Below, piece by piece: positions 45,301 to 54,139 of a stretch of 64,000 nt of DNA (its first letter is position 1; every line of letters begins with the position of its first letter). A program made the position numbers and the translations under genes. This DNA is from Sclerodactyla briareus. Its lineage: Eukaryota > Echinodermata > Holothuroidea > Dendrochirotida > Sclerodactylidae. The notes under the pieces are model-generated. The model did no database searches. It worked only from the letters and a program-made list of their open reading frames with translations, and had not been told where the DNA came from. The stretch covers positions 124,001 to 188,000 of the forward strand of contig JAODTK010005320.1 in assembly GCA_026419785.1 (NCBI GenBank), read 5' to 3'.

Positions 45301-47604
45301 GAACTGGTTTGCAGAATCCATGAAAATTAAAACAAATTTTTGTGAATCCAAGAGATTGCATTGGACCGAGTCTGAGTAGTGAAAACACAACCAGGCGTTA
45401 CTTTCTCATTGAAGCCTCGTTTTTTTAGGAAAAGTAATCATGCCCCTAGTTCCAACAAAGGAAACCCTGGTCTCATGTCACAATACAAAACGAACCAGGA
45501 GATATTCTTTTGAAATGTAACCCGTCTCTATCCTTATTTCGACCCCTGGGGAAGAGACTGGTGATGTGAGAAAGACTCTGAAATTTTGGGGTAGGCCTAT
45601 GTCAACGTGTCAGATGAATACTTGTCCACTGCCCTCTGCCTTTCCATTGGGATCGTTCGATTGCCTTCTATGTATTTTCGATCTGCTTCTATGAATTGGG
45701 AGGCAAGATTTCACGCTGAGCAAGAATTGATGGAACAGAAGGACGTACAGTCAAATTTCCTCCAACCAACTTGACCTCCTCTGGAAGCTCCTGTGGGGGT
45801 TTTCCTGCAGCTCTGGCCTCAGGAATTCTTCGGGATAGAAGCATATCCTGAGGAGTAAAGCCAAAGAAGCATCATGGAAATGCAGAATCTCATTTTTCAT
45901 CTTCACATATGTCTTTCCATGAGTGCCTCTTAGGTTGAATCCTCTGGTTGAAGAGTAGTGTTCAAGCTATACTCTGTGGCCAACCCCATTGTATGAGCTC
46001 CTGTGCACCCCTTGGTCAGATTCAAGATAAAGCAGAGCTTCTAACTATCCAGGCTTATTATTTAACGTGTTGAAGGAGTGGTCCTCTGATGCACTCTCAC
46101 TAACAGTATAGGGCTCTAACCTTCTTTGCTCACATGTGGTGATTTCGCACTTACTATCTTAGGAACACTCTTACCAGTCTCCACATAACATCTGCATAAT
46201 GCCACTTACTATCAATAATGAGAACACGCTACTACTAACTACCATTCTCTACATCACAGCTGGTTTAATGCACACTTACTACCAGTATAGAACACACTAC
46301 CATTCTCTACATCACAGCTGGCATAATGCCACACTTACATCAGTAGAGAACACTTTCTACCCTTCGCACATCATATCTGTGTAATGCACACTTACTATCA
46401 GTATAAACACTCTACCATTCTCTACAATCACAGCTGGTGTATCCACTTACTATCAGTATAGAACACTGTACCATTCTCCACATCACAGCTGGTGTAATGC
46501 ACCACTTCTATCAGTATAGACACCCACCATTCTCTACACCCAGCTGGTGTAATGCACACTTACACATTATATAACACTCTACCATTCTCTACAATCACAA
46601 CAACAGCTGGTGTAATGCACAAAAACACTTCTATCAGTATAGAACACTCTAGTCTAGACCATTCTCTACATCACATCTGGTGTACTGTCACACTTACTAC
46701 AGTATAGAACACCCTATACCATTCTCTACTCACAGCTTGTGTAATGCACACTTACTACCAGTATAGAACACTCTGCTCTACCATCTCTACATCACACCTG
46801 GTGTAATGCACACTTACTACCAGTATAGAACACACTACCATTCTCTACATCACAGCTGGTTTAATGCACCCTCACCAACAGCTCCTTGTCAATACTACTA
46901 CTGGCATGGTATCAGGCCTTTTTTTGTCCATAACAACAACAGGCGTTTAAACCTAACTGACAAATGATCTAATTTTTCATTCCCCATCAAAAAAAATTGC
47001 TAGCACCTAAAAACTTTTTTCATATATATATATATCGCTGCATAATAGAATACCAATTCAAGTTCAGAATTTTGGGTATGATAGAGTATATTATTGGACA
47101 CATCCACTGTGAAAATGAACAATTACAAAAAGCTTACACAATCAAAACTCACCTAAACCTATAGCTGCAGTATTTTTCAGCTAAATGAAGAGTTCCTCCA
47201 GGGCCTCTAGGAGCAATGTTGTCCCACAGGTCTTGAGAATGAAGCGGGTCTGCTGACGAACATGCTGCTCTCACTGTGATGAAGAACAATTGGTAAGTAG
47301 ATTAAGACCATAAATCACTCTATACCCCCGCAGGCTGATCATTATCAAATGAGAGGCATACAATTAAGGTACATTAATGCTAGAAAAACAAAACCTAGAC
47401 ATTTTTCCGCTGCACAGTGGAAACTGATTGCCAGTTTTCTGCATCCATTTTGTGTACAGGTCAGTAAACTGAAAGAGGAAGAGATTCCCAAAACAAAACC
47501 CCCATCCCTCACAACGCTCTGACCACCAAAGTGAACCGAGTACTAACATCAGAATGTAGCCCTTTGGTCTCCATCTTCCATCTGCCTGATGATCTCACAT
47601 TTTA
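30175..47604 (-). CDS. AMD1: S-adenosylmethionine decarboxylase proenzyme gene, N-terminus missing
   Basis: The enzyme decarboxylates S-adenosylmethionine to supply aminopropyl groups for spermidine and spermine synthesis in the cytosol; the proenzyme cuts itself to generate a pyruvoyl cofactor. Nine minus-strand exons match the family in order: 47548-47604, 47153-47273, 45749-45847, 44953-45062, 42156-42202, 37709-37801, 35062-35121, 33160-33239 and 30175-30336 (829 nt, against about 864 nt for the matching human part). Visible landmarks are ESSMF (cleavage before the pyruvoyl Ser68), LKTCGTT (Cys82), SMNG (Ser229), IHVTP (His243) and EFSYVS. The position equal to human Glu247 reads Gln. The first ~46 residues were not found and may lie upstream in the window or beyond it. 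Exons 1-4, 6 and 8 contain small indels that break the frame, while donors and acceptors look normal. Family assignment is very secure; whether this copy is functional is not. Confidence 0.95.
30742..32755 (+). mobile_element. Non-autonomous hAT-like element, copy A (in AMD1 intron)
   Basis: It begins cagtgttcgcgctaa (30742) and ends ...cccttagcg near 32752. Along its length it matches the complement of 47929-50600. Shared words include aatcccgcagagaaat/aatcccgcatagaaa, ccaccaaatc, ctgatcgacgatc, gcacgatgtttgcatgcc, tacaaattctatatgaccat, catgtaacaaagtgatagc and gaccaaacacaatatatagg. No transposase frame was found. It sits between the last two AMD1 exons. Confidence 0.85.
33160..33239 (-). CDS. 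AMD1: AMD1 exon with QRAVEFFGYDGWK
   Basis: The donor gttagt is clear and the acceptor tcctctag is probable. SDSNYF...QRAVEFF aligns with the family helix TSYDDLIRKVVEVF. An in-frame TGA lies between the halves, and the exon length (80 nt) is one short of phase, so at least one indel is inferred. A shorter exon starting at 33195 (acceptor gttcag) is an alternative. Confidence 0.7.
33930..34096 (-). repeat. tRNA-derived SINE, tRNA-like head
   Basis: On the minus strand, gatcagctcagtcggtagag (box A), an anticodon arm with loop ctgttga, and gtgagtttgaagcccac (box B) occur in tRNA spacing. The acceptor ends do not pair, and the body continues into gcgctaggcact. It is a SINE head rather than a functional tRNA. 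Confidence 0.75.
34303..34385 (-). repeat. tRNA-derived SINE head
   Basis: The minus strand has a perfect T-arm, atcaggtttgaatcctgat, containing box B GGTTTGAATCC. It is preceded by cgattaggcgataattggct, a D-arm-like region. No cloverleaf acceptor is seen. Confidence 0.65.
34506..34985 (-). mobile_element. LINE 3' end (ORF2 tail plus 3' UTR) in AMD1 intron
   Basis: One long minus frame carries LPLWQRRR, RRVSFPYISELV and FSASVSGLWNALP followed by IRNISSFEKFLRLYLF, the usual LINE tail pattern FS.S...LWN.LP..I.....F...L..YLF. The 3' UTR has gcgcatagggag and tatgcgctatataaa words and ends in an attattatt repeat near 34520. The frame is unbroken for about 115 codons, so the insertion is fairly young. 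It also runs open into the AMD1 exon at 35062, probably by chance. Confidence 0.85.
35062..35121 (-). CDS. AMD1: AMD1 exon with IHVTPQAEFSYVS
   Basis: A clean 60-nt exon, with acceptor ttcttctccag and donor gtaagt. It reads NGYVTIHVTP then QAEFSYVSRE in one open frame. HVTP..EFSYVS is the best AdoMetDC signature in the window and holds His243, needed for proenzyme processing. The position of human Glu247 is Gln (CAA). A LINE tail ends about 80 bp downstream of the donor. Confidence 0.96.
35935..36010 (-). repeat. tRNA-derived SINE head
   Basis: The minus strand reads ccagctcaactggtatagcg (box A), an intervening ctaggatcttag hairpin, and tcagttcaactca (box B). Spacing is tRNA-like but the acceptor stem is absent. 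Confidence 0.6.
36781..36822 (-). repeat. tRNA D-arm-like fragment
   Basis: gggttgctctactggtaaag on the minus strand fits box A, followed by an actggccctcc segment. No convincing box B follows, so this may be chance or a truncated SINE. Confidence 0.35.
37709..37801 (-). CDS. AMD1: AMD1 exon with SGIDKIL and SMNG (Ser229)
   Basis: The acceptor is ccttgcag and the donor gtgaga; the exon is 93 nt. It opens with LSGIDKILP and closes with GHSMNGLISN, matching the family pattern SGI..LIP ... CGYSMNG, where the Ser acts in processing. The ~18 codons between only fit the family in another frame (PALPQNEVLFHP), so a one-base loss and a compensating two-base loss are inferred. The exon stays open end to end but would encode foreign residues in the middle. 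Confidence 0.88.
37840..37890 (+). repeat. Short repeat 'ttgtgaatctgtgaac.atgaat'
   Basis: gcttgtgaatctgtgaactatgaata here matches gtttgtggatctgtgaaccatgaat at 51288 and tttgtgatctgtgaattac at 45101. The latter two are followed by a tattggaccc word. It is the end of a small interspersed element. Confidence 0.5.
38240..41890. other. AMD1 intron; no further gene recognised
   Basis: One minus frame at about 38343-38530 (FMTYVVSNYWSIHYTKLKGF, then YQSAFWFLSRLNEFIKRL) is protein-like but unidentified. A G run lies at 40376-40388, and (ac)n occurs near 39829. Confidence 0.3.
41895..42115 (-). mobile_element. LINE ORF2 C-terminal remnant in AMD1 intron
   Basis: A minus frame reads RARGRPRRRWKDCFEEDMAF then ARVQEEVTDTG before a stop. 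GRP(K/R)(K/R)RW is the typical basic motif near the C-terminus of RTE/CR1-like non-LTR elements. It lies 41 bp from the AMD1 exon at 42156. Confidence 0.7.
42156..42202 (-). CDS. AMD1: AMD1 47-nt exon
   Basis: The acceptor ctccaatag follows a T-rich tract and the donor is gtgagtg. The phase-1 reading GGEPHALKQDIMRDVL is intact and ends on a codon boundary, joining directly to LSGIDKIL of the next exon. This corresponds to the family stretch that precedes the conserved SGI. A LINE tail remnant lies immediately downstream in the intron (to 42115). Confidence 0.75.
43002..43323. mobile_element. Fold-back element: ~135-bp inverted arms around a ~45-bp loop
   Basis: The left arm runs from cagaaaatcgctcataactc through gaaaacggaagggattt, cataaacctaattta and cgagaaaatcgg to gccgcccggct. 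The right arm (43186-43323) is its complement with about 15-20 percent difference. The loop (about 43141-43185) contains agtatagtatacta, itself a palindrome. No coding frame is present. It lies in an AMD1 intron. Confidence 0.88.
43418..43466 (+). repeat. Poly-C tract
   Basis: Nearly 40 C in a row with three T interruptions, i.e. a long G tract on the AMD1 sense strand. It is likely prone to length error. Confidence 0.85.
43811..44083 (-). CDS. Uncharacterised 90-residue open frame inside an AMD1 intron
   Basis: The frame starts MKISTFSQPDLVIGEW and contains LLSIEEILFLPLIGEHLRAP, KKIRLGDLSTVNP and HSVLDCMRSAVEAVATIIDR. Composition and hydrophobic periodicity look like a real soluble protein, and the start lies in a G/C-richer patch. 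No family was recognised and no neighbour helps. It may be a first exon, a nested single-exon gene or a transposon remnant. The opposite strand is also open for 72 codons, which lowers confidence. Confidence 0.35.
   Translation of the reverse strand: MKISTFSQPDLVIGEWSCDSGNNLYVKLLSIEEILFLPLIGEHLRAPDKKIRLGDLSTVNPKHSVLDCMRSAVEAVATIIDRAYDYHDRN
44953..45062 (-). CDS. AMD1: AMD1 exon with G(K/R)NLGTCW and LEQF segment
   Basis: The acceptor is gttcccag and the donor gtaatc. The first frame gives NRSSQPGKNLGTCW, aligning with the family NGAGYCMGRMNSDCW, with the invariant CW. After CW one frame change leads to EPEEFIVREDAIMLEQFIES, similar in spacing to the family stretch FPESRVI...DQTLEILMSEL. Assignment rests on position, splice sites and the CW motif; the second half is weaker. 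Confidence 0.75.
45126..45262. repeat. Small palindromic element
   Basis: cctatattggacccttgcac, cggcccatgcgttatcgatc and gagcacatggcaaa are mirrored by ttttgccatgtggctcgata, gcacatggggcaggtgcagg and tcctatatagg. Arms are about 55 bp and the loop about 20 bp. The left flank matches the short repeat at 51288. It lies in an AMD1 intron. Confidence 0.75.
45749..45847 (-). CDS. AMD1: AMD1 exon with FYP..FLRPELQ..PHRSFQ
   Basis: The acceptor tactcctcag and donor gtacgt are both strong. The reading CFYPEEFLRPELQENPHRSF matches the family segment of the type SFFYSRKNFM...PHRNFQ. A G is missing after SFQ; the other frame then gives EEVKL, and a further 1-2 base loss is needed to reach LEEI. The shifted frame runs on as a spurious open frame past the donor. 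The phase joins correctly to the preceding exon (TTTAG|GATATG). Confidence 0.88.
46140..46875 (+). repeat. Minisatellite, ~58-bp unit, about 12 copies
   Basis: The unit contains cacacttactatcagtata, gaacactctaccattctcta and catcacagctggtgtaatg. Copies differ mostly by one- to three-base deletions rather than substitutions. It lies in the AMD1 intron between exons 45749-45847 and 47153-47273. Confidence 0.93.
47153..47273 (-). CDS. AMD1: AMD1 exon with pyruvoyl Ser68 and catalytic Cys82
   Basis: The acceptor is catcacag and the donor gtgagt. It encodes ESSMFVS, then RFILKTCGTTLLLEALEEL, then LAEKYCSYRF. In this family the Glu-Ser bond is cleaved to make the pyruvoyl group and the Cys of TCGTT takes part in processing and catalysis. 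Two single-base losses split it, one between FVS and RFIL and one before LAEK, where the uncorrected frame hits TAG. The residue before ESS is Ile where the human protein has Ser66. Confidence 0.93.
47548..47604 (-). CDS. AMD1: AMD1 exon carrying KCEII and the start of the cleavage site
   Basis: The acceptor reads aactcag and the donor gttagt. The reading KCEIIRQMEDGDQRA fits the strand preceding the self-cleavage site in AdoMetDC. One base is missing after QR: shifting the frame there gives YIL, which joins across the intron to ESSMF. The exon begins with the last two bases of a Val codon split with the missing upstream exon. Confidence 0.85.
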
Positions 47605-47928
47605 CTGAGTTAATCAGCGTAGATAAGTCCTCCCTCAAGACAAAGATCAACAAAATAACTAAAAACACATCTCTACTGTCTTGGGTAATGAGCTTGTGTA
47701 TAGTTTAGCACAAGAAGACTTGGACTTGGGGACACAACAAACCTTGTAGCATTTCCCTGCGTATCATCTTGATGCATCAGAGGAGTAGACCAATGGAAGA
47801 ATCAGGATAACCCATGAAACACGGATTGAATAAAGTCAGTTTAATTTGGGAGCATCAGGAAGCCTAAGGCTAATGCATTTCATTTGGTGCATTTGAAAAA
47901 GCCAGACCGCACGCAAAAATGAGTTTTA

Positions 47929-50600
47929 CAGCGTGTTTTCGCTAAGGACTAATTGTGGGGGGAATTCTCCCCCCAAAATTTTTTTTGGATGGGATTTTTA
48001 AATTGAGAGGGACATTATTTCCGGCCATTTTTTGCCCAAGTTTCCCCGCGAAGTTCAGGCGGCCCATGGGTGGCCAACAAAAAATAACTTTATTAACTAA
48101 AACTCATGACTGCTCTGTGGTAAGACAGACTATCGTGACCTTACACTAACAACTGCATGCACTCCTAATAAGCCTATATATTGTGTTTGGTCATGAGACC
48201 AAAATACCCTGGTATAGGAGACTTTTTCCAAGTCTACAGCACCGACTAAGGTACCATTTCCACCGAGAGGAACATCTCACATCACAGTTTTTCTGCTGGA
48301 TCCCTATTTATGTTGTCAATATGGCAAAATTTATTTTGCAAGGTGGAAAAATGACAAAATCAAATTAATGATTACCATTATTTCAGAGGGTAGGACTTGC
48401 GTGACTTGCTATCACTTTGTTACATGAGGCCAGTTCAACCTAAAAACTAAAATACACTGGTACGTCTTTCCCTTTAAGAACCCGTGAATGATGTGCTTCA
48501 GAATTGGTGAAAAGTGAAAAAAGTATTATAACCCATTTTACATGCTTGTACCCACCAATAATGTTATTTGAAAAAAATACAGATTGAGTTTACGTTACCA
48601 CCATATAATGGGGATTTGAAAAAAAAATCAGATTGCAGTTCACGTTATTCACAGTGATTTGTTACCAGGGCACATGGTCATATAGAATTTGTACCTGTCA
48701 GTTCTGTGCAGGTCCACGAGAAGCCCTTGTGTGCTCAATCAATTGCACCATAAAACCCACTGCTGTGGGTCTCTGTCTTGACTGCTAGAAAACTGGTATC
48801 GTATGTATGGCATGCAAACATCGTGCATGGGCTAAGATCGACGATCGACGTCCAACATTCTATTGGATATACCACTAGGGTTGCCGTTATTTTTTTTTTT
48901 TTTTTTTTTTTAACCCCCCCCCCCAGTTTTTCGTAATTATTAGATCGGTACTCACAGCTACAGTAGTACTCGCAGTTACGACGGTCGAAGCACAGTTACT
49001 ATTATTGGTACTGGTGAATTACTGGTATTGGCTACCATATCCCAGTACTAATTGAAATTACAAAGCAGTGCGGTCAAACTTGTATTTTTTGTGATCCCCA
49101 GCCGCGGTACATCGCAACTTTTATCTGACAATCTGTTTAAATTGATAAGACTGCCCCACAAGTGTTGCGAACTAAGTATTTGCATTATTTGCCGATTATC
49201 CCAGCCGCTGTGGACATCGCCAGCTTCACATCACGTAACATGGCACTGTAGCTCACTAGCCAATTGGCGGTGCACTACTTTTAAACATAGCCCTGCTGGG
49301 AAACACTGGTCCTCACCTATGCTGTTCACGAGCATTTTTAAATGTGCTCCCAAAAGTTTAGGGACTGACCGCACACTTAACTTCAATCGGATTTTCCTAT
49401 AGACTGCTATGATTAAGGAGTGGATTTATTTACGATCGTCGATCAGCGGATACTGCAAGGCAATTTGACGGTGGGCCTACATTCTGTGAATGAACCGAAC
49501 GTGATTCAGGAGACAGTTAAAGGATGCACCATCATACATGAAGGTTTAGCATGATTTGGTGGTTACGATAATTTGATGTGCTGCTCCGGTTTCTTGAAAA
49601 TAATCCAGTACGTTGGGGCAGGGTTGTCCAACCTATGGCCCTCGGGCCACAGTCCGGCCCGCAGCAGTGTGGGTCCGGCCCTACAGGGATGCCTACAGTG
49701 TGGCCCCGTCCCAAGGTTGGATTTTTGTAAAAAAAAAAGCTCTTTTCGCCAAATTTGAAGCCTTTCATTGCGTTGTAGACTCAACATTGCACCAATTCTG
49801 CATTTAAAAAGGCCATTTAAAGCGCAAGGGAAGAGTTAGGGCTACTTAGTTTCGCAAAATCTCAGAAACACCCCGCGTGACACTTTTGCATTGAGCCTGC
49901 CTCATATGTCAAAAGAAGGATAGCAGTATTCGAGGAATACAAGGTCAAATAGCATCCCACACAGAACATTCCAGCAAGTATGAAGATATCAAAGGACAGT
50001 TAAGATACTGAGTCAATAACTGAAGAAAAGTATCCATTTGAACAGTTGCGCGAATATTCTGCTCAGGCACCATCATTTTGCCGAACTGTTCATCGTTTCA
50101 TCAGGAAGAAAAATAAATCATTGTGCAGGAATGCAGTGTCACATTTGCTGCCTTAGACTTCAAGCAAAAAAGAAGGTTTATGCGGCCCCTACTTCATCAT
50201 AATCATTCCACTTGGACCTCCTCTGCAAAAGGTTGGACAACCCTGTGTTAGGGCTTACTGGAAATTGCACTACTAGTGACCTGTTTCGTGGATGGGGTGG
50301 CTTTTTAAAGTTGTTACATACATACGTACGATGGAAGGATTTAGTTAGTATGTAGTTCTGCCTGTGTACTAGTATACTATAGCACGACAGTGGTAACATG
50401 CATGTGCGTTCGCCATACGTACGTGTCATGAATTCTTTTCAGATATCGATCGATAGGTACCGCGCAACCCTAATATAAGCACACTATTTTGCATCAACGG
50501 TGAGAAATGTGCGAGAATTTCCCCCACCCATTTTTCTATGCGGGATTCTCGGATGCGGCGGCAGGATCCGCCCAATCCTGTTGCATTAGCGCGGACACTG
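47929..50600 (-). mobile_element. Non-autonomous hAT-like element, copy B (split by another hAT)
   Basis: Ends are cagcgtgttttcgctaagg at 47929 and gcattagcgcggacactg at 50600, so the termini are CAGTGTCCGCGCTAA and CAGCGTGTTTTCGCTAA. It aligns over about 2.0 kb with the complement of copy A (30742-32755). A T18-20/C11 homopolymer near 48889-48925 and a 627-bp insertion (49619-50245) are private to this copy. No target duplication is evident. Confidence 0.85.
49619..50245 (+). mobile_element. hAT-type element, 627 bp, inserted in copy B
   Basis: Terminal inverted repeats are cagggttgtccaacct and aggttggacaaccctg, perfect over 16 bp. The 8-bp flanks cgttgggg (49611-49618) and tgttaggg (50246-50253) match at six of eight, as expected for an aged hAT duplication. 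Copy A at about 31090 is the empty site, which confirms insertion. The interior looks like a mutated transposase fragment, but no open frame remains. Confidence 0.9.
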
Positions 50601-52485
50601 TTTATACAGGTTCTCTAAAGACAGTACCATGTTATAAGAATCGGTAGGCATAAATTTTTTATTTACATTTCTCAACTTTCAATGGAAGAGCAGAAAGTAC
50701 ACAGCTGTGTATGACTGGTTCGACTTCACTGGTAAGTGGGGAGAGCATGAATCAGGAGCCAATGGAACACACAGTTCAATGAGACATATATATTACACAG
50801 ATCTGTGCACAATAACTTAAACCAATGAGACTCTGCGGACTCGTCAGAAACCTAAACTGAAAACAATGGCTACAAACCGAACTAGTTTGCCCCAACTGGG
50901 AGGGTGAGAAACAATTCATTGATCTTGACTAATGCTGGGCAGGGATTGTTGGAGTCCCTTTATTGTCGGTGTTAAGATGTTTTTTCATTCCAATTTGTTG
51001 AATTTATTTGGCACGCACAGGCAAACATATTTTATGACCATCGACTGTATCATGTATAAGAGTATGCTCAGCAAACATTTGATAAATTGTCAAATGCTAT
51101 AGCTATATATTCACTGGCAGAACCTGAATATTCTAAGCTGGGTGTGCTATCAGTTGTAGCAACACTGGCCCCTTTCCAATATTGGGAGAGAATTAAATAT
51201 GAACAAGACATGGACACAGTAGAAAGACTCAACCAATAGTATGTCTATGGTGGCACACTGCCTGAATGTAAACATCAGAACTGTGCGGGTTTGTGGATCT
51301 GTGAACCATGAATATTCACCCCCTATTGGACCCTGGACCATTGAGTAAAACAAAGTTAAGTTGGCAATTCAAGCATTTAGCTTACGTGGGGAGGTCCTCA
51401 AATCCACACTCTCCCTTCAGTCTCCCCCACGCGGCCGAACCAAACCTCCAGGAGATTTTAAGTGCCCTCGTAGTGGTCGATGGGTACATCGTTCGGCCTG
51501 CCTCCGGCGTCAGATCATATCTTCAGTTTACTTCATCTGGTCAAGCATCATGTGTGGGTCACCTCCATTTGCATGCCCACAAGATGAGGAAGAAAAGCTT
51601 TCATCAAACACTGTGAGGAGCAAGAACGCAAACTTTCGTAATAAAGGACCCGGGTTTTTTTTATTATATTAAATGATATTTTAGTACTGCTAGATAATCG
51701 CTTATTCTATATAATTATATGAAGCTGTTATTAGTAACTTTCCCTATTTTACATCATTTTTATTGCACTGTAAATATTGTTTCTAGAGGGCCTAATGGAA
51801 GTTACCCTCTTGAAACCAAGTTTATTAATAAATGAATATAAATAAGCATACAATGCGTGCTGAGCTCAAACCACAAATTGCAAAGAGGGACTAGTGTGGA
51901 GTTATACATGTTAAATGCAAGCATTGGGGGGCGCATAAAACTTTTAACATATTATGTTTTCCATTATATATCTGACCACTCAAAAAATACATGATACCAT
52001 TCGGAACATGACAATTGTTCTTACAAGAGACCGGTATTTTGAGGGGAATATTCCACACAACGGCTGATGAATGTTTCATTGCTAATGGCATGGTTTGTTT
52101 TTGTTCTTTGTTTTCATAATAAAAAACAGGGCGAACAGGTGAAGAGAGCACCACTCAGGGCAATAATGATATTCCATATTTGTGTCCAGGTTGGCAACAG
52201 TTGTCTAAGACCGGACATTCATGGGCCTCAAAAGAAGAAGTGGACAGAAATGGTTCAGATAGATAGATTGACATGCAGATCACAATGACTAACCAAGCAT
52301 ATAGTAGCTGGTTTGAGCTGAACACAGAGCACCAATGTGCTGTAGCTAAACCGCACAGAGTACAAGAAATATGTAAATTATGTGATATAGGAATGTTCAA
52401 GATCAGAGGCCAAGAAGGCAGTTGACCTTGATTTTCAATGGCAGAGTCAGATGTCTTAGCAGTCCAAAAACAGTCCACATGAAGG
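50601..52485. other. No gene recognised
   Basis: Contains the short repeat at 51277-51325 (gtttgtggatctgtgaaccatg) and an AT-rich stretch at 51660-51850. Paired plus-strand frames at 51308-51672 have no recognised domain. Confidence 0.35.
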
Positions 52486-52489
52486 ACAG

Positions 52490-53930
52490 GCCTATTAGAC
52501 CAGCATTATGACCAAACATCAGCACTATGAAGCAGAATTTGTACAGTAGGAGATACAAGACCATAAAATGGGCCCAAGGACCCAAACTGACATGTGGTAT
52601 CCAATTAATGGCCCCGCCACCTAAATTCCTGAATACCACCAATTGCTCTCTACCCAGAGACCATTTAACATGTAACTTTGTTGCATTGCAAGTACCTTTG
52701 TGTGTGAAGTTCCATAAAATGGGCCTACAGGCCCATTGGGCCTTGGACAAAAAATTCCTGACACAGCCCCCTGAAGGTATGGCTGTTAGACCATCTTGAT
52801 GACTGAATGTTAGCACTGGTGTACTAAATTCCTAAGAGTAAAAGCATTTTGTGTAATTCTACATGATGGGCCCCATTTCCCACCCTGGGCCTGGGACCCA
52901 AATCCCTGGCCTGCTGAAGGTACGGACTAACGCCATTAGGAGACCATCATTATAACCAACAGCATCCCATGCAGCAGATTTTTTGGAGATCCAGACATAT
53001 AATGGCCCCAGGTCCCCCAAACCTGAACATTGTGTATCCCATATAATGGGGCCCGGCCCCTTGCCACCCTAAACTCCTGAATACCACAATTGCTCCTCTA
53101 CCCAGAGACCATTACCTGTAACTTTGTGCTTTCAAGTACCATTGTGTGTGAAGTCCATAAAATTGTCCTACAGGCCCAAGTGTGGACGTTGGACAAAAAA
53201 TTCCTCGACTAACCTCGAAGGTATGGCTTGTTAGACCGTCATTATGACTGCATGTTAGCACTGTGACTACTTTCTCAGATGAAAAACAAGCATTTGGTAA
53301 TTCTACACAATTATGGGCCCCCCATGTCCCACACTGGGCCCTGGACCTAAAAGCCTGGGCAACCCCTAAGGTATGCTATCAGACCACACCATTATGGACT
53401 GAAAATCAGCGCTGTGTGCAACAAAATTTGTAGGAGATACAAGCTTTGCCAGTAATTCATATAATTGGGCCCTGGCGCGCCCAAACCTGGGCCATGGACC
53501 CACAATTCCCAAACACCCCTAATGGCCTCTGGCCCTACCCAACGACCATTAAATGTAACTTGAAAATCAATCGAAGTTGGGGGGTGATGCATTTCAAGTA
53601 TATTGTGTGAAATTTCATGAAATGGCCCTCGGGCCCAAGTGGGGACCTGGACCAAACAATTCTGCACATGACGAAGGTACAGCTGTTGGAGACCATCATA
53701 TGACCGAATAGCACTGTGCCCAGAATTTGGTGGAGGAGATACACTTCGAAATTTTACACATAATGGCCTATAGCAACTTTAATGACCTTGACCTTCACAA
53801 AGTCAAACATGTCCATGGGTTCAATAAAACATTGTTTGAACTGGGCCGTGGACCCACAATTCCAGACCAAACTGCTAGGTCAGTCGGGAGGGATGTAGAT
53901 AGCGTGAAGGCATATTCCAATACTCAACCA
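52490..53930 (+). repeat. ~150-bp tandem repeat with ~450-bp higher-order period
   Basis: A gggcc-rich box (ataatgggcc/aaaatgggcc...gg.ccca) recurs near 52565, 52714, 52860, 52996, 53156, 53306, 53458, 53615 and 53757. The longer block ctgaatacca(cc)aattgct, tacccagagaccatt, tgtaactttg recurs at 52632 and 53083 (about 451 bp), and weaker near 53510. Subunits also share aattcctga and gaaggta...gaccatca. It is non-coding; apparent frames are chance. Confidence 0.88.
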
Positions 53931-54139
53931 GCTTGAGCCGGTTTGAGCTGGAAATGTCAAAGAATCATGGGAAAAATGTCAAAGTCAGCATAAAAATACC
54001 TCATTGGACTTAACATGTAAAATTGTGCAACATAAAGGCACTGCTCAAGGAAAATTAGGATGCAATTTGGCACAATCCAATACTTCTTGTAGCTGCGGAG
54101 GCAATTCATAGATTTACATATAATGGACATTTGCCCCTT

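Noticed and set aside
46140..46875. CRISPR-like array
   Set aside because: Units are contiguous with no unique spacers and sit in a eukaryotic intron; it is a minisatellite.
47398..47467. Exon-like segment (acceptor ctctttcag, FTDLYTKWMQKTGNQF, donor gttttg) between two AMD1 exons
   Set aside because: Including it would separate the Glu-Ser cleavage site from its upstream strand, and it does not match the family; the donor is poor.
30742..50600. LTRs of one retrotransposon
   Set aside because: The copies are inverted, have CAG-type inverted ends and no retroviral-type genes lie between them.
52403..52816. 137-codon minus frame
   Set aside because: It lies in the ~150-bp tandem array; the frame is a by-product of the repeat.
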